Shown: piece by piece, positions 17,187-25,919 of the stretch
Position numbering within the stretch: the first letter of the stretch is position 1
How the letters are laid out: every line of letters begins with the position of its first letter
From: UBA1046 sp012511325
GTDB lineage: Bacteria > Bacillota > Clostridia > Saccharofermentanales > DTU023
Assembly (NCBI GenBank): GCA_050951925.1
Contig: JBMNJZ010000001.1
Location: 682,001 to 746,000, forward strand
DNA length: 64,000 nt
Reading direction: 5' to 3'
The notes under the pieces: model-generated
Seen by the model: the letters and a program-made list of their open reading frames with translations, nothing else
Database searches by the model: none
Told to the model about the DNA's origin: nothing
Program-made: the position numbers and the translations under genes

Positions 17187-17855
17187 ATGCGAGAAAAGAT
17201 TATGTATAACACTAATCCCTTTTTACAGAAACAGCCAAGTGAATCCGAGCTGAAAAACAAACAGTCGCGAATGAACCTGGTTCCGATGGTCATAGAGCAG
17301 ACTAACCGCGGCGAGCGCTCATATGATATTTTCTCCCGCTTGCTCAAAGAGCGGATAATCATCTTGTCTGATGAAGTAAATTCCGTGACGGCCAGTCTGG
17401 TAACCGCCCAACTGTTGTTCCTGGAAGCGGAAGACCCCGACAAGGATATCCAGCTCTATATCAATAGCCCCGGGGGCGAGATTGCTTCGGGCTTTATGAT
17501 CTATGACACCATGCAGTACATTAAAGCCGATGTCCAAACTATCTGTATGGGCATGGCGGCAAGCATGGGAGCTTTTATCCTGGCAGCCGGCACCAAGGGC
17601 AAGCGTTATATGCTGCCCAATGCCGAGGTGATGATTCACCAGCCCTTGGGTCAGGTTGCGGGTCAGGCTTCCGATATCAATATCATGGCTGAGCATATCC
17701 TGCGCATGAAGAAAAGGCTGAATCAGATTCTGTCCGAGCGCACCGGCCAGCCCTATGAAGTTATCGAGCGCGATACCGACCGCGATTTTTGGATGTCGGC
17801 GGAAGAGGCCAAAGAATACGGCATTATCGATGAAATAATGGAAAAGCGGGTTTAA
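17187..17855 (+). CDS. clpP: ATP-dependent Clp protease proteolytic subunit
   Basis: ClpP is the barrel-shaped serine peptidase that degrades substrates unfolded by ClpX. The catalytic Ser is in GMAASMGAFIL, the His in AEVMIHQPLGQ, and the Asp in the ERDTDRDFWM region. Relative to the common N-terminus (MNLVPMVIEQTNRGERSYD) there are about 27 extra residues, possibly a propeptide. Neither the ATG at 17187 nor the one at 17202 has a strong ribosome-binding site, so the exact start is open. It is 32 bases after tig and 3 bases before clpX. Confidence 0.95.
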   Translation: MREKIMYNTNPFLQKQPSESELKNKQSRMNLVPMVIEQTNRGERSYDIFSRLLKERIIILSDEVNSVTASLVTAQLLFLEAEDPDKDIQLYINSPGGEIASGFMIYDTMQYIKADVQTICMGMAASMGAFILAAGTKGKRYMLPNAEVMIHQPLGQVAGQASDINIMAEHILRMKKRLNQILSERTGQPYEVIERDTDRDFWMSAEEAKEYGIIDEIMEKRV

Positions 17856-17858
17856 TTT

Positions 17859-19145
17859 ATGGTTGGCGACAATGGCAGTAGTAATAGAATGTACAGCGGT
17901 TTGCGCTGTTCCTTTTGCGGCAAGACCGAACGGGAAGTGAGCCGTCTGATCGCCGGGCCCGGCGTCTATATCTGCAGTGATTGTATTGATCTGTGCAATT
18001 TACTGCTGGAGGATACTTCCGCTCCCGATTATGCTCTGTCTCCGGTGCGGGATCCGGAGAGTCTGATGACACCGCAGGAGATCAAGGAAGCGCTTGATGA
18101 ATATGTTATCGGTCAGGAAGCAGCGAAAAAGATCCTGGCCGTTTCCGTCTACAATCATTATAAGCGTGTCTTCTCGCCCCGCCTGGAAGTCGAGGACGGG
18201 GTAGAGCTCGGCAAGAGCAATATCATGCTGATCGGCCCTACGGGCAGCGGTAAAACCTTATTGGCTCAGACCCTGGCCAGACTGCTGCATGTGCCGTTTG
18301 CCATTGCCGATGCCACCGCCTTGACCGAAGCCGGTTATGTGGGCGAGGATGTGGAGAATATCTTGCTGCGCCTGTTGCAAAATGCGGATTATGACATTGA
18401 GCGGGCGGAGCGCGGGATCATTTATGTAGATGAAATCGACAAAATTACCAGGCGCTCGGACAATCCGTCCATCACGCGAGATGTTTCCGGCGAAGGCGTG
18501 CAGCAGGCTCTGCTCAAAATTCTGGAAAGCACAATAGCCAATGTGCCGCCTCAGGGCGGCCGCAAACATCCGCATCAGGAATTTATCCAGATCGATACCA
18601 CCAATATTCTTTTTATTCTGGGCGGTTCCTTTGACGGCCTGGATAAGATCATCATGAACCGCATCGGCCAAAAGTCGATCGGCTTCGGCGCCATTATTGA
18701 GGATTTGGATAAGACCTCGCCGGATATGGTTCTGTGCAAGATTATGCCGGAGGATCTGCTTAAGTTCGGCCTTATCCCCGAGTTTATCGGCAGAGTCCCG
18801 GTAACGGTGACCTTGAACGAGCTGGATCAGGAAGCCCTGGAGCGGATTTTGACAGAGCCGAAGAATGCTCTGATCAAGCAATATAAGAAACTCTTCGCCT
18901 TTGACGATGTCGAGCTGGAGTTTGAGCCCGAGGCCATCAGTGCCATCGCCCGCAAAGCGATGGCTTTGAAGACCGGCGCTCGCGGTCTGCGCACGATCCT
19001 GGAGGATATGATTATGGATCTGATGTATGAAGTGCCTTCGCGGCCCGATATCGGGAAGATTATCATTACAGAAAAAGCGGTCAATGAAAAGGAAGAGCCG
19101 ACGCTGGTTTTCAAAAAGAAAAAACCGGTTAAAAAAGCCCAGTGA
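17859..19145 (+). CDS. clpX: ATP-dependent Clp protease ATP-binding subunit
   Basis: ClpX is a hexameric AAA+ unfoldase feeding ClpP. The N-terminal zinc finger is CSFCGKTEREV...CSDCIDLC. The AAA+ core shows Walker A GPTGSGKTLLAQTLA, the GYVGEDVENILLRLL loop, Walker B IIYVDEIDKI, sensor GGSFDGLDKII, and the arginine-finger region LIPEFIGRVPV. The C-terminus ends in a Lys-rich tail. At 428 residues it is full length. A strong terminator follows. Confidence 0.96.
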   Translation: MVGDNGSSNRMYSGLRCSFCGKTEREVSRLIAGPGVYICSDCIDLCNLLLEDTSAPDYALSPVRDPESLMTPQEIKEALDEYVIGQEAAKKILAVSVYNHYKRVFSPRLEVEDGVELGKSNIMLIGPTGSGKTLLAQTLARLLHVPFAIADATALTEAGYVGEDVENILLRLLQNADYDIERAERGIIYVDEIDKITRRSDNPSITRDVSGEGVQQALLKILESTIANVPPQGGRKHPHQEFIQIDTTNILFILGGSFDGLDKIIMNRIGQKSIGFGAIIEDLDKTSPDMVLCKIMPEDLLKFGLIPEFIGRVPVTVTLNELDQEALERILTEPKNALIKQYKKLFAFDDVELEFEPEAISAIARKAMALKTGARGLRTILEDMIMDLMYEVPSRPDIGKIIITEKAVNEKEEPTLVFKKKKPVKKAQ

Positions 19146-19172
19146 CGGGCCGTTATTGACGACTGTTGACGG

Positions 19173-19206
19173 AATCCGTCGCCCGGATCAGGCGGCGGAT
19201 TTTTTC
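19173..19206 (+). terminator. Rho-independent terminator after clpX
   Basis: An 11-bp stem, AATCCGTCGCC with GGCGGCGGATT (one G-T pair), closes a 7-base loop and runs into TTTTTC. It separates tig-clpP-clpX from the kinase-like gene. Confidence 0.9.
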
Positions 19207-19251
19207 TTGCGCTTATACTGAACCTGAACTAATCGAGGAGGAGTTCCGGTC

Positions 19252-20283
19252 ATGATGCAAAATGCCTTAGGTACTGCCGGCGCAGCTAGTCCGAATCGCA
19301 CGGACGGCCGGAAAGCTCGCCGTCCCGTACTGGTCAGGGACGAGGAGGCGAAAGTTCTGGTTGCTAAAGCTGTCTCGGAGTGGACGGATCACAGAGTAGC
19401 TTCGATTTTGTCGTATTTGCAAGCTTCCGAGTTTCCGCACTGTCTGGGCTGGAGCGGCTCTGCCGACGCGAAGGAAAAGGGTGAGTTCAACTCCGGCTTG
19501 CCGGAACTGATTGTCAGCCCCGAGCCGCTGAAACCTGTTTATCTCTTTGAATATATCGAAGGGCAGACATTGGCGGAACTGAGGACGGAGAATTTGCCGG
19601 CTGACCGGGTGATGGATTGGCTGCTGCATCTGGCCGGCAGCTTGAAAGATTTGTCATTGTTGATTGGGAATCCGTTGTTGCATCTGGATATCAAGCCGGG
19701 CAATATTGTGATTATGCCTGCCGGAACTCCGGCTCTGATTGATTTTGGCTGCGCGCTGATCCTGGATGATTTTGCTGATAAATGGGTCGAAGTTAAGCGA
19801 GCGACAGCGGCTTATGCCGCTCCGGAAGTGCAAAAAGGCAATCCCCATGCCAATTCAGACCTTTTCAGCTTGGCCAGGACAGCGATTTCTGTCCTGGCCG
19901 GCAAGCCCTATCAGGCTCTGACTGAGCCTGATAGGGCCGAAGTCATGGGCAGGCTCTCCGCTGAACACAGGCAATTGCTCAATCGCTGGCAGGAAATTAA
20001 GCCTGAGCTGCGCGCGGAAAGCACGGCTGCTGAGACAAAGCACAGCCTGATTGAACCTGAAACGGAGCAAGAGCTGTCCTTGCCCCTGGAATATCCCGAC
20101 AGCCGGCCCCTGGTGATTTCCGGCAGTTCTGCCGGCCGGAATTTTCTCCCGCGCTATCCTGGCCTGCAGTTGCCCGCGATTCCTCTCTATGGCCTGGATC
20201 CGTCACAGCCGGTATCCGTACAGATTGAATATAGATTGACTGTCTACCCGCAGTCTGACAAGTCAAATAAAGACGGCGGATAG
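19252..20283 (+). CDS. Protein-kinase-like protein with a reduced N-lobe
   Basis: The C-lobe of a eukaryotic-type Ser/Thr kinase is recognisable: hinge-like YLFEYIEGQTLAEL (about 97-110), catalytic loop LLHLDIKPGNIVI (Asp 146, Lys 148, Asn 151; HLD instead of HRD), metal-binding DFG at 164-166, APE near 190-192 and SDLFSLA. No glycine-rich loop is visible; EEAKVLVAKAV (32-41) may keep the ATP-binding Lys. From about residue 220 the sequence is hydrophilic, ending with a short beta-rich domain of unknown type. There is no membrane segment. The start has GAGGAGGAG upstream. HLD in place of HRD and the lost loop could mean a specialised kinase or a pseudokinase. It stands alone between the clpX terminator and folE. 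Confidence 0.7.
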   Translation: MMQNALGTAGAASPNRTDGRKARRPVLVRDEEAKVLVAKAVSEWTDHRVASILSYLQASEFPHCLGWSGSADAKEKGEFNSGLPELIVSPEPLKPVYLFEYIEGQTLAELRTENLPADRVMDWLLHLAGSLKDLSLLIGNPLLHLDIKPGNIVIMPAGTPALIDFGCALILDDFADKWVEVKRATAAYAAPEVQKGNPHANSDLFSLARTAISVLAGKPYQALTEPDRAEVMGRLSAEHRQLLNRWQEIKPELRAESTAAETKHSLIEPETEQELSLPLEYPDSRPLVISGSSAGRNFLPRYPGLQLPAIPLYGLDPSQPVSVQIEYRLTVYPQSDKSNKDGG

Positions 20284-20408
20284 CGCAAGTTTCTCCGGCA
20301 GTGTCGCTGGCAACAGATTATCAGGATCAAAGATTGGGCTTTACCTCATTTGACGGACTGGGTTATTCTTAAGAAAATGTTGAAATCAGGATATTGTGAG
20401 GTATGGCA

Positions 20409-20978
20409 ATGGATCTAGTGCGTATCGAGAAAGCAGTCAGAGAAATATTGCTGGCAATAGGTGAAGACCCGGATCGGCCCGGATTGCGGGAAACGCCGGC
20501 TCGCGTAGCTAGAATGTACCAGGAATTATTTTCCGGTCTGTCGCAGGATGTCACTGAATTTATTAAAGTTTTTGATGAGCCGGGCAGTGAGGAGATGATA
20601 CTGGTCGGAGATATTCCCTTTTACTCCATGTGCGAGCATCATTTAATTCCTTTCATCGGCAAGGCTCATGTGGTGTATATCCCGAAGGACGGCAGGGTTC
20701 TCGGTTTGAGCAAGATCGCGCGGATTGTCGATCACGAAGCCAGGAAGCCCCAATTGCAAGAGCGGCTTACTTCTCAAATCGCGGACATTTTGATGGAAGC
20801 TGCTAATCCCTATGGTGTAGCAGTTGTCATCGAGGCTGAACATCTCTGCATGACGATGCGCGGCATCAAGAAACCGGGATCGGTCACGGTAACCTCAGGT
20901 GTGCGCGGCATATTGCGCAGTGATCTCAAGAGCAGGTCAGAGGCCATGTCTTTGATCTGGCGGGGTAAAAACAACTGA
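20409..20978 (+). CDS. folE: GTP cyclohydrolase I
   Basis: FolE converts GTP to dihydroneopterin triphosphate, the entry step to folate. Zinc-binding residues are in FYSMCEHHLIPF and in AEHLCMTMRGI; GLSKIARIVDHEARKPQLQE is the family core. Start ATG 20409 is preferred, since GAGGT at 20398-20402 lies 6 bases before it; the ATG at 20403 touches that site. At 189 residues it is a normal length. It overlaps folP by one base. The 119 bases upstream contain a TTGACG with a weak GAAAAT at 17 bases, a possible promoter. Confidence 0.95.
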   Translation: MDLVRIEKAVREILLAIGEDPDRPGLRETPARVARMYQELFSGLSQDVTEFIKVFDEPGSEEMILVGDIPFYSMCEHHLIPFIGKAHVVYIPKDGRVLGLSKIARIVDHEARKPQLQERLTSQIADILMEAANPYGVAVVIEAEHLCMTMRGIKKPGSVTVTSGVRGILRSDLKSRSEAMSLIWRGKNN

Positions 20979-21916
20979 TGAAGAAAATGCTTAAAATAAG
21001 AAACCGGTATTTGTCACTGGGGAACAGAACCAGCCTGATGGGAATCCTCAATGTTACGCCGGATTCCTTTTCGGATGGCGGCCGCTATTTCGCCCTCGAC
21101 CAGGCGGTTGAGCACGGCCTGGCATTATTAGCCGCCGGAGCGAATATTCTGGATATCGGCGGCGAATCCACCAGACCGGGCTCAGTCCCGGTCCCGGCCG
21201 CCGAAGAAATAGCCAGAATCGTTCCTGTAATCAAAAATATTTTGCGGCAGGAGCCGGAGGCTTTGATCTCTGTCGATACCTGGAAAGCTGAGGTGGCGGC
21301 AGCAGCCCTGGAGGCCGGGGCGGGGATTATTAATGATATCACCGGCCTCTTTGGCAGCGATGAGATGGCGGCAGTGATCGCTGATTATGACGCCGCTGTG
21401 ATCTTGATGTTTAATGCCACGCTGTATCGGACCCAGGACAGCAAGTCAGCGGTTTTCCCGGCCTTTCGGGAGGGTCGGGGCCTGCCGGCGGCATTGAGCA
21501 AAGAATTGAATGCCCTGGATCTCATGTCAGCTTGCCGAAAATTCCTGCTGGCCGGTCTTGAGCGCGCGCTCTCAGCGGGCATTTCCGCGCAGAGTATCAT
21601 GCTTGACCCTGGTCTGGGCTTTGGTCTGTCAACTGCCGAAAATCTTCATCTGCTGCAAAATCTGGAGCAGATTGTTGCTCTGGATTATCCGGTTTTGGTC
21701 GCCGCTTCGCGCAAGCGCTTTTTGCGCCAGGTCTTGAATGATGCCGGCCTTGCGGAGCGGTCGGAAGAGATCAATCAGGACTTGGCCGATATCGGCACGG
21801 GCGCTGTGTCCGTCTATGCCATCCAGAAAGGCGCCGATATCTTGCGTGTCCATGATGTCAGCGGACAGAGAGCCTATGCGGCAATCGCGGATGCTCTCAA
21901 ACATTCTCAGCAATAG
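20978..21916 (+). CDS. folP: Dihydropteroate synthase
   Basis: FolP joins p-aminobenzoate to hydroxymethyl-dihydropterin pyrophosphate; it is the sulfonamide target. Signatures are LMGILNVTPDSFSDGG, ILDIGGESTRPGS (pABA loop), SVDTWKAEVAAAAL, IINDITGL and, near the end, VLVAASRKRFL; the final RVHDV is also conserved. An insertion of roughly 20-30 residues around RTQDSKSAVFPAFREG replaces the shorter loop usually seen there. Length 312. It overlaps the folE stop and precedes folBK. Confidence 0.95.
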   Translation: MKKMLKIRNRYLSLGNRTSLMGILNVTPDSFSDGGRYFALDQAVEHGLALLAAGANILDIGGESTRPGSVPVPAAEEIARIVPVIKNILRQEPEALISVDTWKAEVAAAALEAGAGIINDITGLFGSDEMAAVIADYDAAVILMFNATLYRTQDSKSAVFPAFREGRGLPAALSKELNALDLMSACRKFLLAGLERALSAGISAQSIMLDPGLGFGLSTAENLHLLQNLEQIVALDYPVLVAASRKRFLRQVLNDAGLAERSEEINQDLADIGTGAVSVYAIQKGADILRVHDVSGQRAYAAIADALKHSQQ

Positions 21917-21957
21917 GTGATCGGCCGTCTTTTGGCGCAGAGGAGTGAGAGAAAGTC

Positions 21958-22860
21958 ATGACAAGCGATTTAAGCTTTAATAGTCCCCAATATCTCATCA
22001 CAATGGCGGAGATGAAATTTCACTCCCGGCTGGGGGTGCTGGCGGAGGAAAAGGAGCACGGCCAAATCATTGTCGTTGATCTGGAGCTTTCTTGTTTCTA
22101 TCCCTTGGCGATTGAGACGGATCAGCTCGGGCAGACGGTAAATTATGCGGAAGTCTTTTCCTATGTCAAATCGATGGCCGAAACAACGGCAAGCGATCTG
22201 ATTGAGCATCTGGCCGGCGAAATTGCAGAGGGGATTTTTGTCCGCTTTCCTTTGGTAGCCGCGCTGTCCCTGACAATCAAAAAGCCGGAAGCGCCTATTG
22301 AGGGCGACTTCGGCTATATGGCCTTTACCTTGACCGCAAGCAGAGAGGAAGCGCTTGCCAAAACGGTAGCGGACTCAGTACCGGCTGCGGCGGATGGATT
22401 GCGGCATACGGTAATTATTAGTCTCGGCTCAAATATCGGTGACCGCCAATCACATCTGGCCTATGCCCTGACCCGCTTGCAAGCAGTGCCGGGTCTGAGG
22501 CTGGAGCAACTTTCCTCTCTGTATGAAACGGAGCCCTGGGGCAATACGGAACAGGCGAAATATCTGAATGCCGTCGCCGGTTTTAAAACTAGTCTGGAGC
22601 CTGTCTCAATTCTCGATCTGTGCCAGGCCGTCGAATCGGAACGAGGCCGCAGCAGAGAAATCAGATGGGGTCCCCGCACTTTGGATCTGGATCTGATCAG
22701 CTATGATCAGCTGGTGATGGAGACAGAAAGACTGGTCTTGCCTCACCCGAGATATCCGGAAAGAGAATTTGTCACGATTCCTCTGGCGGAAATTGACGGG
22801 GCCGGACAACGCGAGACAGAGGCGGTCAAACTTGTAAAATCCCGTTGGTATCCGTTATAG
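21958..22860 (+). CDS. folK: FolB-FolK fusion: dihydroneopterin aldolase / HPPK
   Basis: Residues about 10-125 are dihydroneopterin aldolase (MAEMKFHSRLGVLAEEKEHG, TVNYAEVFSYV, LTIKKPEAPI). Residues about 137-290 are hydroxymethyl-dihydropterin pyrophosphokinase (VIISLGSNIGDRQSHL, ETEPWGNTEQAKYLNAV, RWGPRTLDLDLISYD, LPHPRYPEREF). The bifunctional arrangement occurs in several Clostridia. With folE and folP it covers the pterin branch and condensation; dihydrofolate synthase is not in the window. Confidence 0.94.
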   Translation: MTSDLSFNSPQYLITMAEMKFHSRLGVLAEEKEHGQIIVVDLELSCFYPLAIETDQLGQTVNYAEVFSYVKSMAETTASDLIEHLAGEIAEGIFVRFPLVAALSLTIKKPEAPIEGDFGYMAFTLTASREEALAKTVADSVPAAADGLRHTVIISLGSNIGDRQSHLAYALTRLQAVPGLRLEQLSSLYETEPWGNTEQAKYLNAVAGFKTSLEPVSILDLCQAVESERGRSREIRWGPRTLDLDLISYDQLVMETERLVLPHPRYPEREFVTIPLAEIDGAGQRETEAVKLVKSRWYPL

Positions 22861-22881
22861 TAAGGGCGGATAGGAGGCTAT

Positions 22882-23484
22882 ATGTCAGAAGCAGCTCATT
22901 CAGATCAATCTCAGCCGGAAAAGCGCAAAAGTAATCGCCCCGGTCAATATCCGCCGCGCGACAGAAATACTCAAAACCGCGATAGAAAGCCTGCCGGAGT
23001 TTCAGGCCCAAAGAGCAGGACATCGCGTCAGGGCAGCGGCAACCGCAACCGCCGGCCGGATAACAGGCCAAAAATCACTGATGGATCTCTGTCTCCCACG
23101 GAAGGGAAAAAGACCCAATCCGGACCCGGCTCCGACTTCGGCTCCGGCAATAGAAAACGGCGCAGCCAAGCCTCGAGACAGAAACAAACTCAGAGACAAG
23201 ATCCGCCGCGCGAGAACAGAGAAAAACCGGCCGAGAGCGCGCCCGGCAAGGAGCAACAGCCCAAAGCAGCCGCTGCTTATCAGCAAAGCAAGAAGGGTAC
23301 GAATATAGTATCCCAGAAAAGATCGAGCAGACAGGTGCGGCAGGTGCGTCAACGCAGCAAAGTTCCGGCGAATGCGGTTAAAGCCCCGGAGACTTTGGCG
23401 GATGTTGAAAAAGAGATCAGAGCTTTGGAGAAAGAGATTTCTTTGGAGATCAGGTCCATTGCCAATATCAGTCTTGATTTCTGA
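22882..23484 (+). CDS. Basic low-complexity protein of unknown function
   Basis: A 200-residue protein with no family I recognise. Residues 1-160 are rich in Arg, Lys, Gln, Ser, Pro and Gly and appear disordered; net charge is strongly positive, suggesting nucleic-acid binding. The last 35 residues (LADVEKEIRALEKEISLEIR) predict a short amphipathic coiled coil. The start has TAGGAGG upstream. It lies between folBK and the decarboxylase-tmk block with small gaps on both sides. Confidence 0.6.
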   Translation: MSEAAHSDQSQPEKRKSNRPGQYPPRDRNTQNRDRKPAGVSGPKSRTSRQGSGNRNRRPDNRPKITDGSLSPTEGKKTQSGPGSDFGSGNRKRRSQASRQKQTQRQDPPRENREKPAESAPGKEQQPKAAAAYQQSKKGTNIVSQKRSSRQVRQVRQRSKVPANAVKAPETLADVEKEIRALEKEISLEIRSIANISLDF

Positions 23485-23489
23485 TATAT

Positions 23490-24929
23490 TTGAAGCTAAT
23501 GATGAATGATATTTCACAGATGCCCTTAGTGGAAACGCTCTTTGCCGCGGCACGGGAGCGTTTTTCTTTCCATATGCCCGGCAACCGCCATGGGCAATCA
23601 TTCCCGCGCTGGCTGAGAGATAATCTGTGGTCATTGGATACGACAGAGCTGGCGCAGACCGGGGATATCCAGAACCCGACAGGCAAGGTGCAACAGGCGA
23701 TGGATCTGGCCGCCTCATTTTTCGGCGCCGGGCATACTCGCTTTGTGACTACTGGTACTACCACCTCATTGCTGACCGCCCTGGCTACGGCTTGCCCGTG
23801 CGGCAGTGAGCTGATCCTGCCGCGCCGGGTTCATCAGACCCTGCTCCATGGCACTGCCCTGCTGAATTTGACCCCGATCTGGGCTGAGATACTTGAGGGC
23901 GAGCAGATCGAACAGGCTTTGCTGCGCACGCTGAAGTCCAATCCGCAAGCCCGGGCTTTATTTGTCACTTCGCCGGGTTATGACGGCAGAACGGTCTGTT
24001 TGACGGAACTCGCGCAACTGGCGGATCGGTACGGAACAATCATTATAGTAGACGAAGCCCATGGCTCCCATTTCGCGGCGGCGCCGGATCTGCTGCCGCC
24101 TTCGGCTCTGGCGCAGGGGGCGGACCTGGTTGCCATGAGTGCTCACAAGACTCTGCCGGCGCTGACACCGGCCAGCTATTTGCATATTGGTCAAAAAGCC
24201 CTGGCTGCGGGTAAAGTCGAGGCCGACAAATTAGGACGGATGCTCAAGGTTTTTCAAACCTCCAGCCCCTCCTTTGTCATCGCCGCCACCTTGGATTATG
24301 CCCGCTGGTGGCTGGAGCGCGACGGCCGCCAGGCTGTCGAAGATCTTTTGGCTCTGATCGCCGATCTCGATCGCGATCTGCCCCCGGCCATCAAACGCAT
24401 TCAACTTCCGGGCTCGGATCCGTTGCGTCTGACCTATGATTACAGCCGGACCGGCCTGAGCCGCCCGGAAGTAAATGCTATTTTCGACGCCGGGCGGGTT
24501 GATCCCGAGCTGGTTGACTTGACCCGCATAATCCTCATTCCGGCGCTTGATACTAATCAAGCTGAGACGAAGGCGCTGGCATCCGTCCTGCGGACAATAG
24601 GCAGTGCGGCTCCCGGCGCGGTACGGGCTCAGATCGGCTATGCGGCCCCGGCGGAGGACGCTTTATTTGATCAGGCTCCCCCCTCCGCTGTACCCGTAGG
24701 CGAAGTTTTGTTCGGAGATTTAAAGAAAACTGCGATCCCCTTGGCTGAGGCCGGGGGGCGAATTGCCGCCGAAGCGCTCGTGCCCTATCCGCCGGGCATC
24801 GCACTGGTCTGGCCGGGAGAGATTATCACGGCGGATCGCATCGCAGCCATAAAACGCTTTCTGGCTGCCGGCATTACGGTTTATGGTGTGCATGATCCTG
24901 ACAGCGACAGCGTTGTCGTGTTAAAATAA
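23490..24929 (+). CDS. PLP-dependent Orn/Lys/Arg decarboxylase family protein (YaaO-like)
   Basis: A fold-type I PLP enzyme of the basic-amino-acid decarboxylase family. FSFHMPGNRHGQ near the start, GTTTSLLTAL, IIIVDEAHGSHF (Asp and His contacting PLP) and AMSAHKTLPALTP with the Schiff-base Lys near 220 are conserved. The position before tmk is that of yaaO in Bacillus, whose substrate is uncertain. The start is TTG 23490 or the ATGs at 23499/23502; none has a good ribosome-binding site. A second, separate family member sits in the spermidine operon (41293) and is the better candidate for arginine decarboxylase. Confidence 0.85.
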   Translation: MKLMMNDISQMPLVETLFAAARERFSFHMPGNRHGQSFPRWLRDNLWSLDTTELAQTGDIQNPTGKVQQAMDLAASFFGAGHTRFVTTGTTTSLLTALATACPCGSELILPRRVHQTLLHGTALLNLTPIWAEILEGEQIEQALLRTLKSNPQARALFVTSPGYDGRTVCLTELAQLADRYGTIIIVDEAHGSHFAAAPDLLPPSALAQGADLVAMSAHKTLPALTPASYLHIGQKALAAGKVEADKLGRMLKVFQTSSPSFVIAATLDYARWWLERDGRQAVEDLLALIADLDRDLPPAIKRIQLPGSDPLRLTYDYSRTGLSRPEVNAIFDAGRVDPELVDLTRIILIPALDTNQAETKALASVLRTIGSAAPGAVRAQIGYAAPAEDALFDQAPPSAVPVGEVLFGDLKKTAIPLAEAGGRIAAEALVPYPPGIALVWPGEIITADRIAAIKRFLAAGITVYGVHDPDSDSVVVLK

Positions 24930-24957
24930 GGTAATAGCCGAGGGTGGAGATTGACAA

Positions 24958-25593
24958 ATGAAAACAAGAGGCTTTCTCATCACATTTGAGGGTGTGGATG
25001 GAACAGGCAAAACCACTCATGCTGAGAGGTTAGCCGCAGATCTGACAGCCGCAGGTCATGAAACACTGTTACTGAGAGAGCCGGGCGGTACTTCTATCGG
25101 CGAGCAGATTCGACAAATCCTGCTCAAACGCGAGTATCAGGCTATGACCGGGATCAGCGAGCTATTTCTCTTTGCTGCCGCCAGGTCGCAACTGGTCAGA
25201 GAAGTTATCAGACCGGCGCTTGAGCGCGGGGTCTATGTAATCTGCGATCGCTTCATTGATTCCTCTGTCGCTTATCAGGGATACGGCAGAGGGCTTGATG
25301 TCGATTTTGTACACCGTGTCAATGAAGCGGCTGTCGGAGAGACGAAACCTGATCTTACAATTTGGATAGATATCGATCTGGGAGTACTGGCGGAAAGACT
25401 GGGCAAAAGAACCAAAGACAATCTGTCCGATCGTCTGGATCTGGAGCCGATGGCTTTCCGGGGCAAAGTCAGAGCCGGATATCAGGAAATTCAGGCATCT
25501 GAGCCGGAGCGCGTTTTCCGTGTGGTATCGATGCCGGATAAGAATGATACTTACGAACAGATCATACAATGCGTTAGGAGGGAAATTCTATGA
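24958..25593 (+). CDS. tmk: Thymidylate kinase
   Basis: Tmk phosphorylates dTMP to dTDP. P-loop FEGVDGTGKTTHAERL, the DRF motif in ICDRFIDSSVAYQGYGRG, and the LID region AERLGKRTKDNLSDRLD are clear. Length 211 is standard. The start is backed by GGTGGAG 8 bases upstream. The last 4 bases overlap darA, and the block tmk-darA-holB-ricT is widely conserved in Firmicutes. Confidence 0.95.
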   Translation: MKTRGFLITFEGVDGTGKTTHAERLAADLTAAGHETLLLREPGGTSIGEQIRQILLKREYQAMTGISELFLFAAARSQLVREVIRPALERGVYVICDRFIDSSVAYQGYGRGLDVDFVHRVNEAAVGETKPDLTIWIDIDLGVLAERLGKRTKDNLSDRLDLEPMAFRGKVRAGYQEIQASEPERVFRVVSMPDKNDTYEQIIQCVRREIL

Positions 25594-25919
25594 AATTGAT
25601 CTTTGCCATTATCAATGACGAGGACAGCCCGCGCCTTATATCAGAGATCAACCGCGCCGGCCAGCGCGTTACAAAACTAAACTCTACAGGCGGCTTCCTC
25701 AGATCCGGCAATACTACTCTGATGGCTGTTGTCGAAGATGATCTGCTGGATGTTTTGCTGGGCATTATCCGCAAATATGCCAAGAGTCGCAAGGCTGTGG
25801 TCAACTCGAGTGTTACGCCAAGCGTATTGGGCGGAACTTTCATGCCCTTGCCTGTAGAAGTTCAGATTGGCGGAGCTACGGTTTTCGTAGTTAATGTCGA
25901 GCACTTCGAAAAAATCTGA
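25590..25919 (+). CDS. darA: Cyclic-di-AMP receptor, PII-like (DarA/PstA, formerly YaaQ)
   Basis: A 109-residue PII-like trimeric protein that binds c-di-AMP in characterised homologues; the downstream target is unknown. LIFAIINDEDSPRLISEIN, the TGGFLRSGNTTLMAVVED core and the C-terminal GGATVFVVNVEHFEKI match the family. It overlaps tmk by 4 bases and holB by 26 bases. GGAGGG precedes the ATG. Confidence 0.92.
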   Translation: MKLIFAIINDEDSPRLISEINRAGQRVTKLNSTGGFLRSGNTTLMAVVEDDLLDVLLGIIRKYAKSRKAVVNSSVTPSVLGGTFMPLPVEVQIGGATVFVVNVEHFEKI

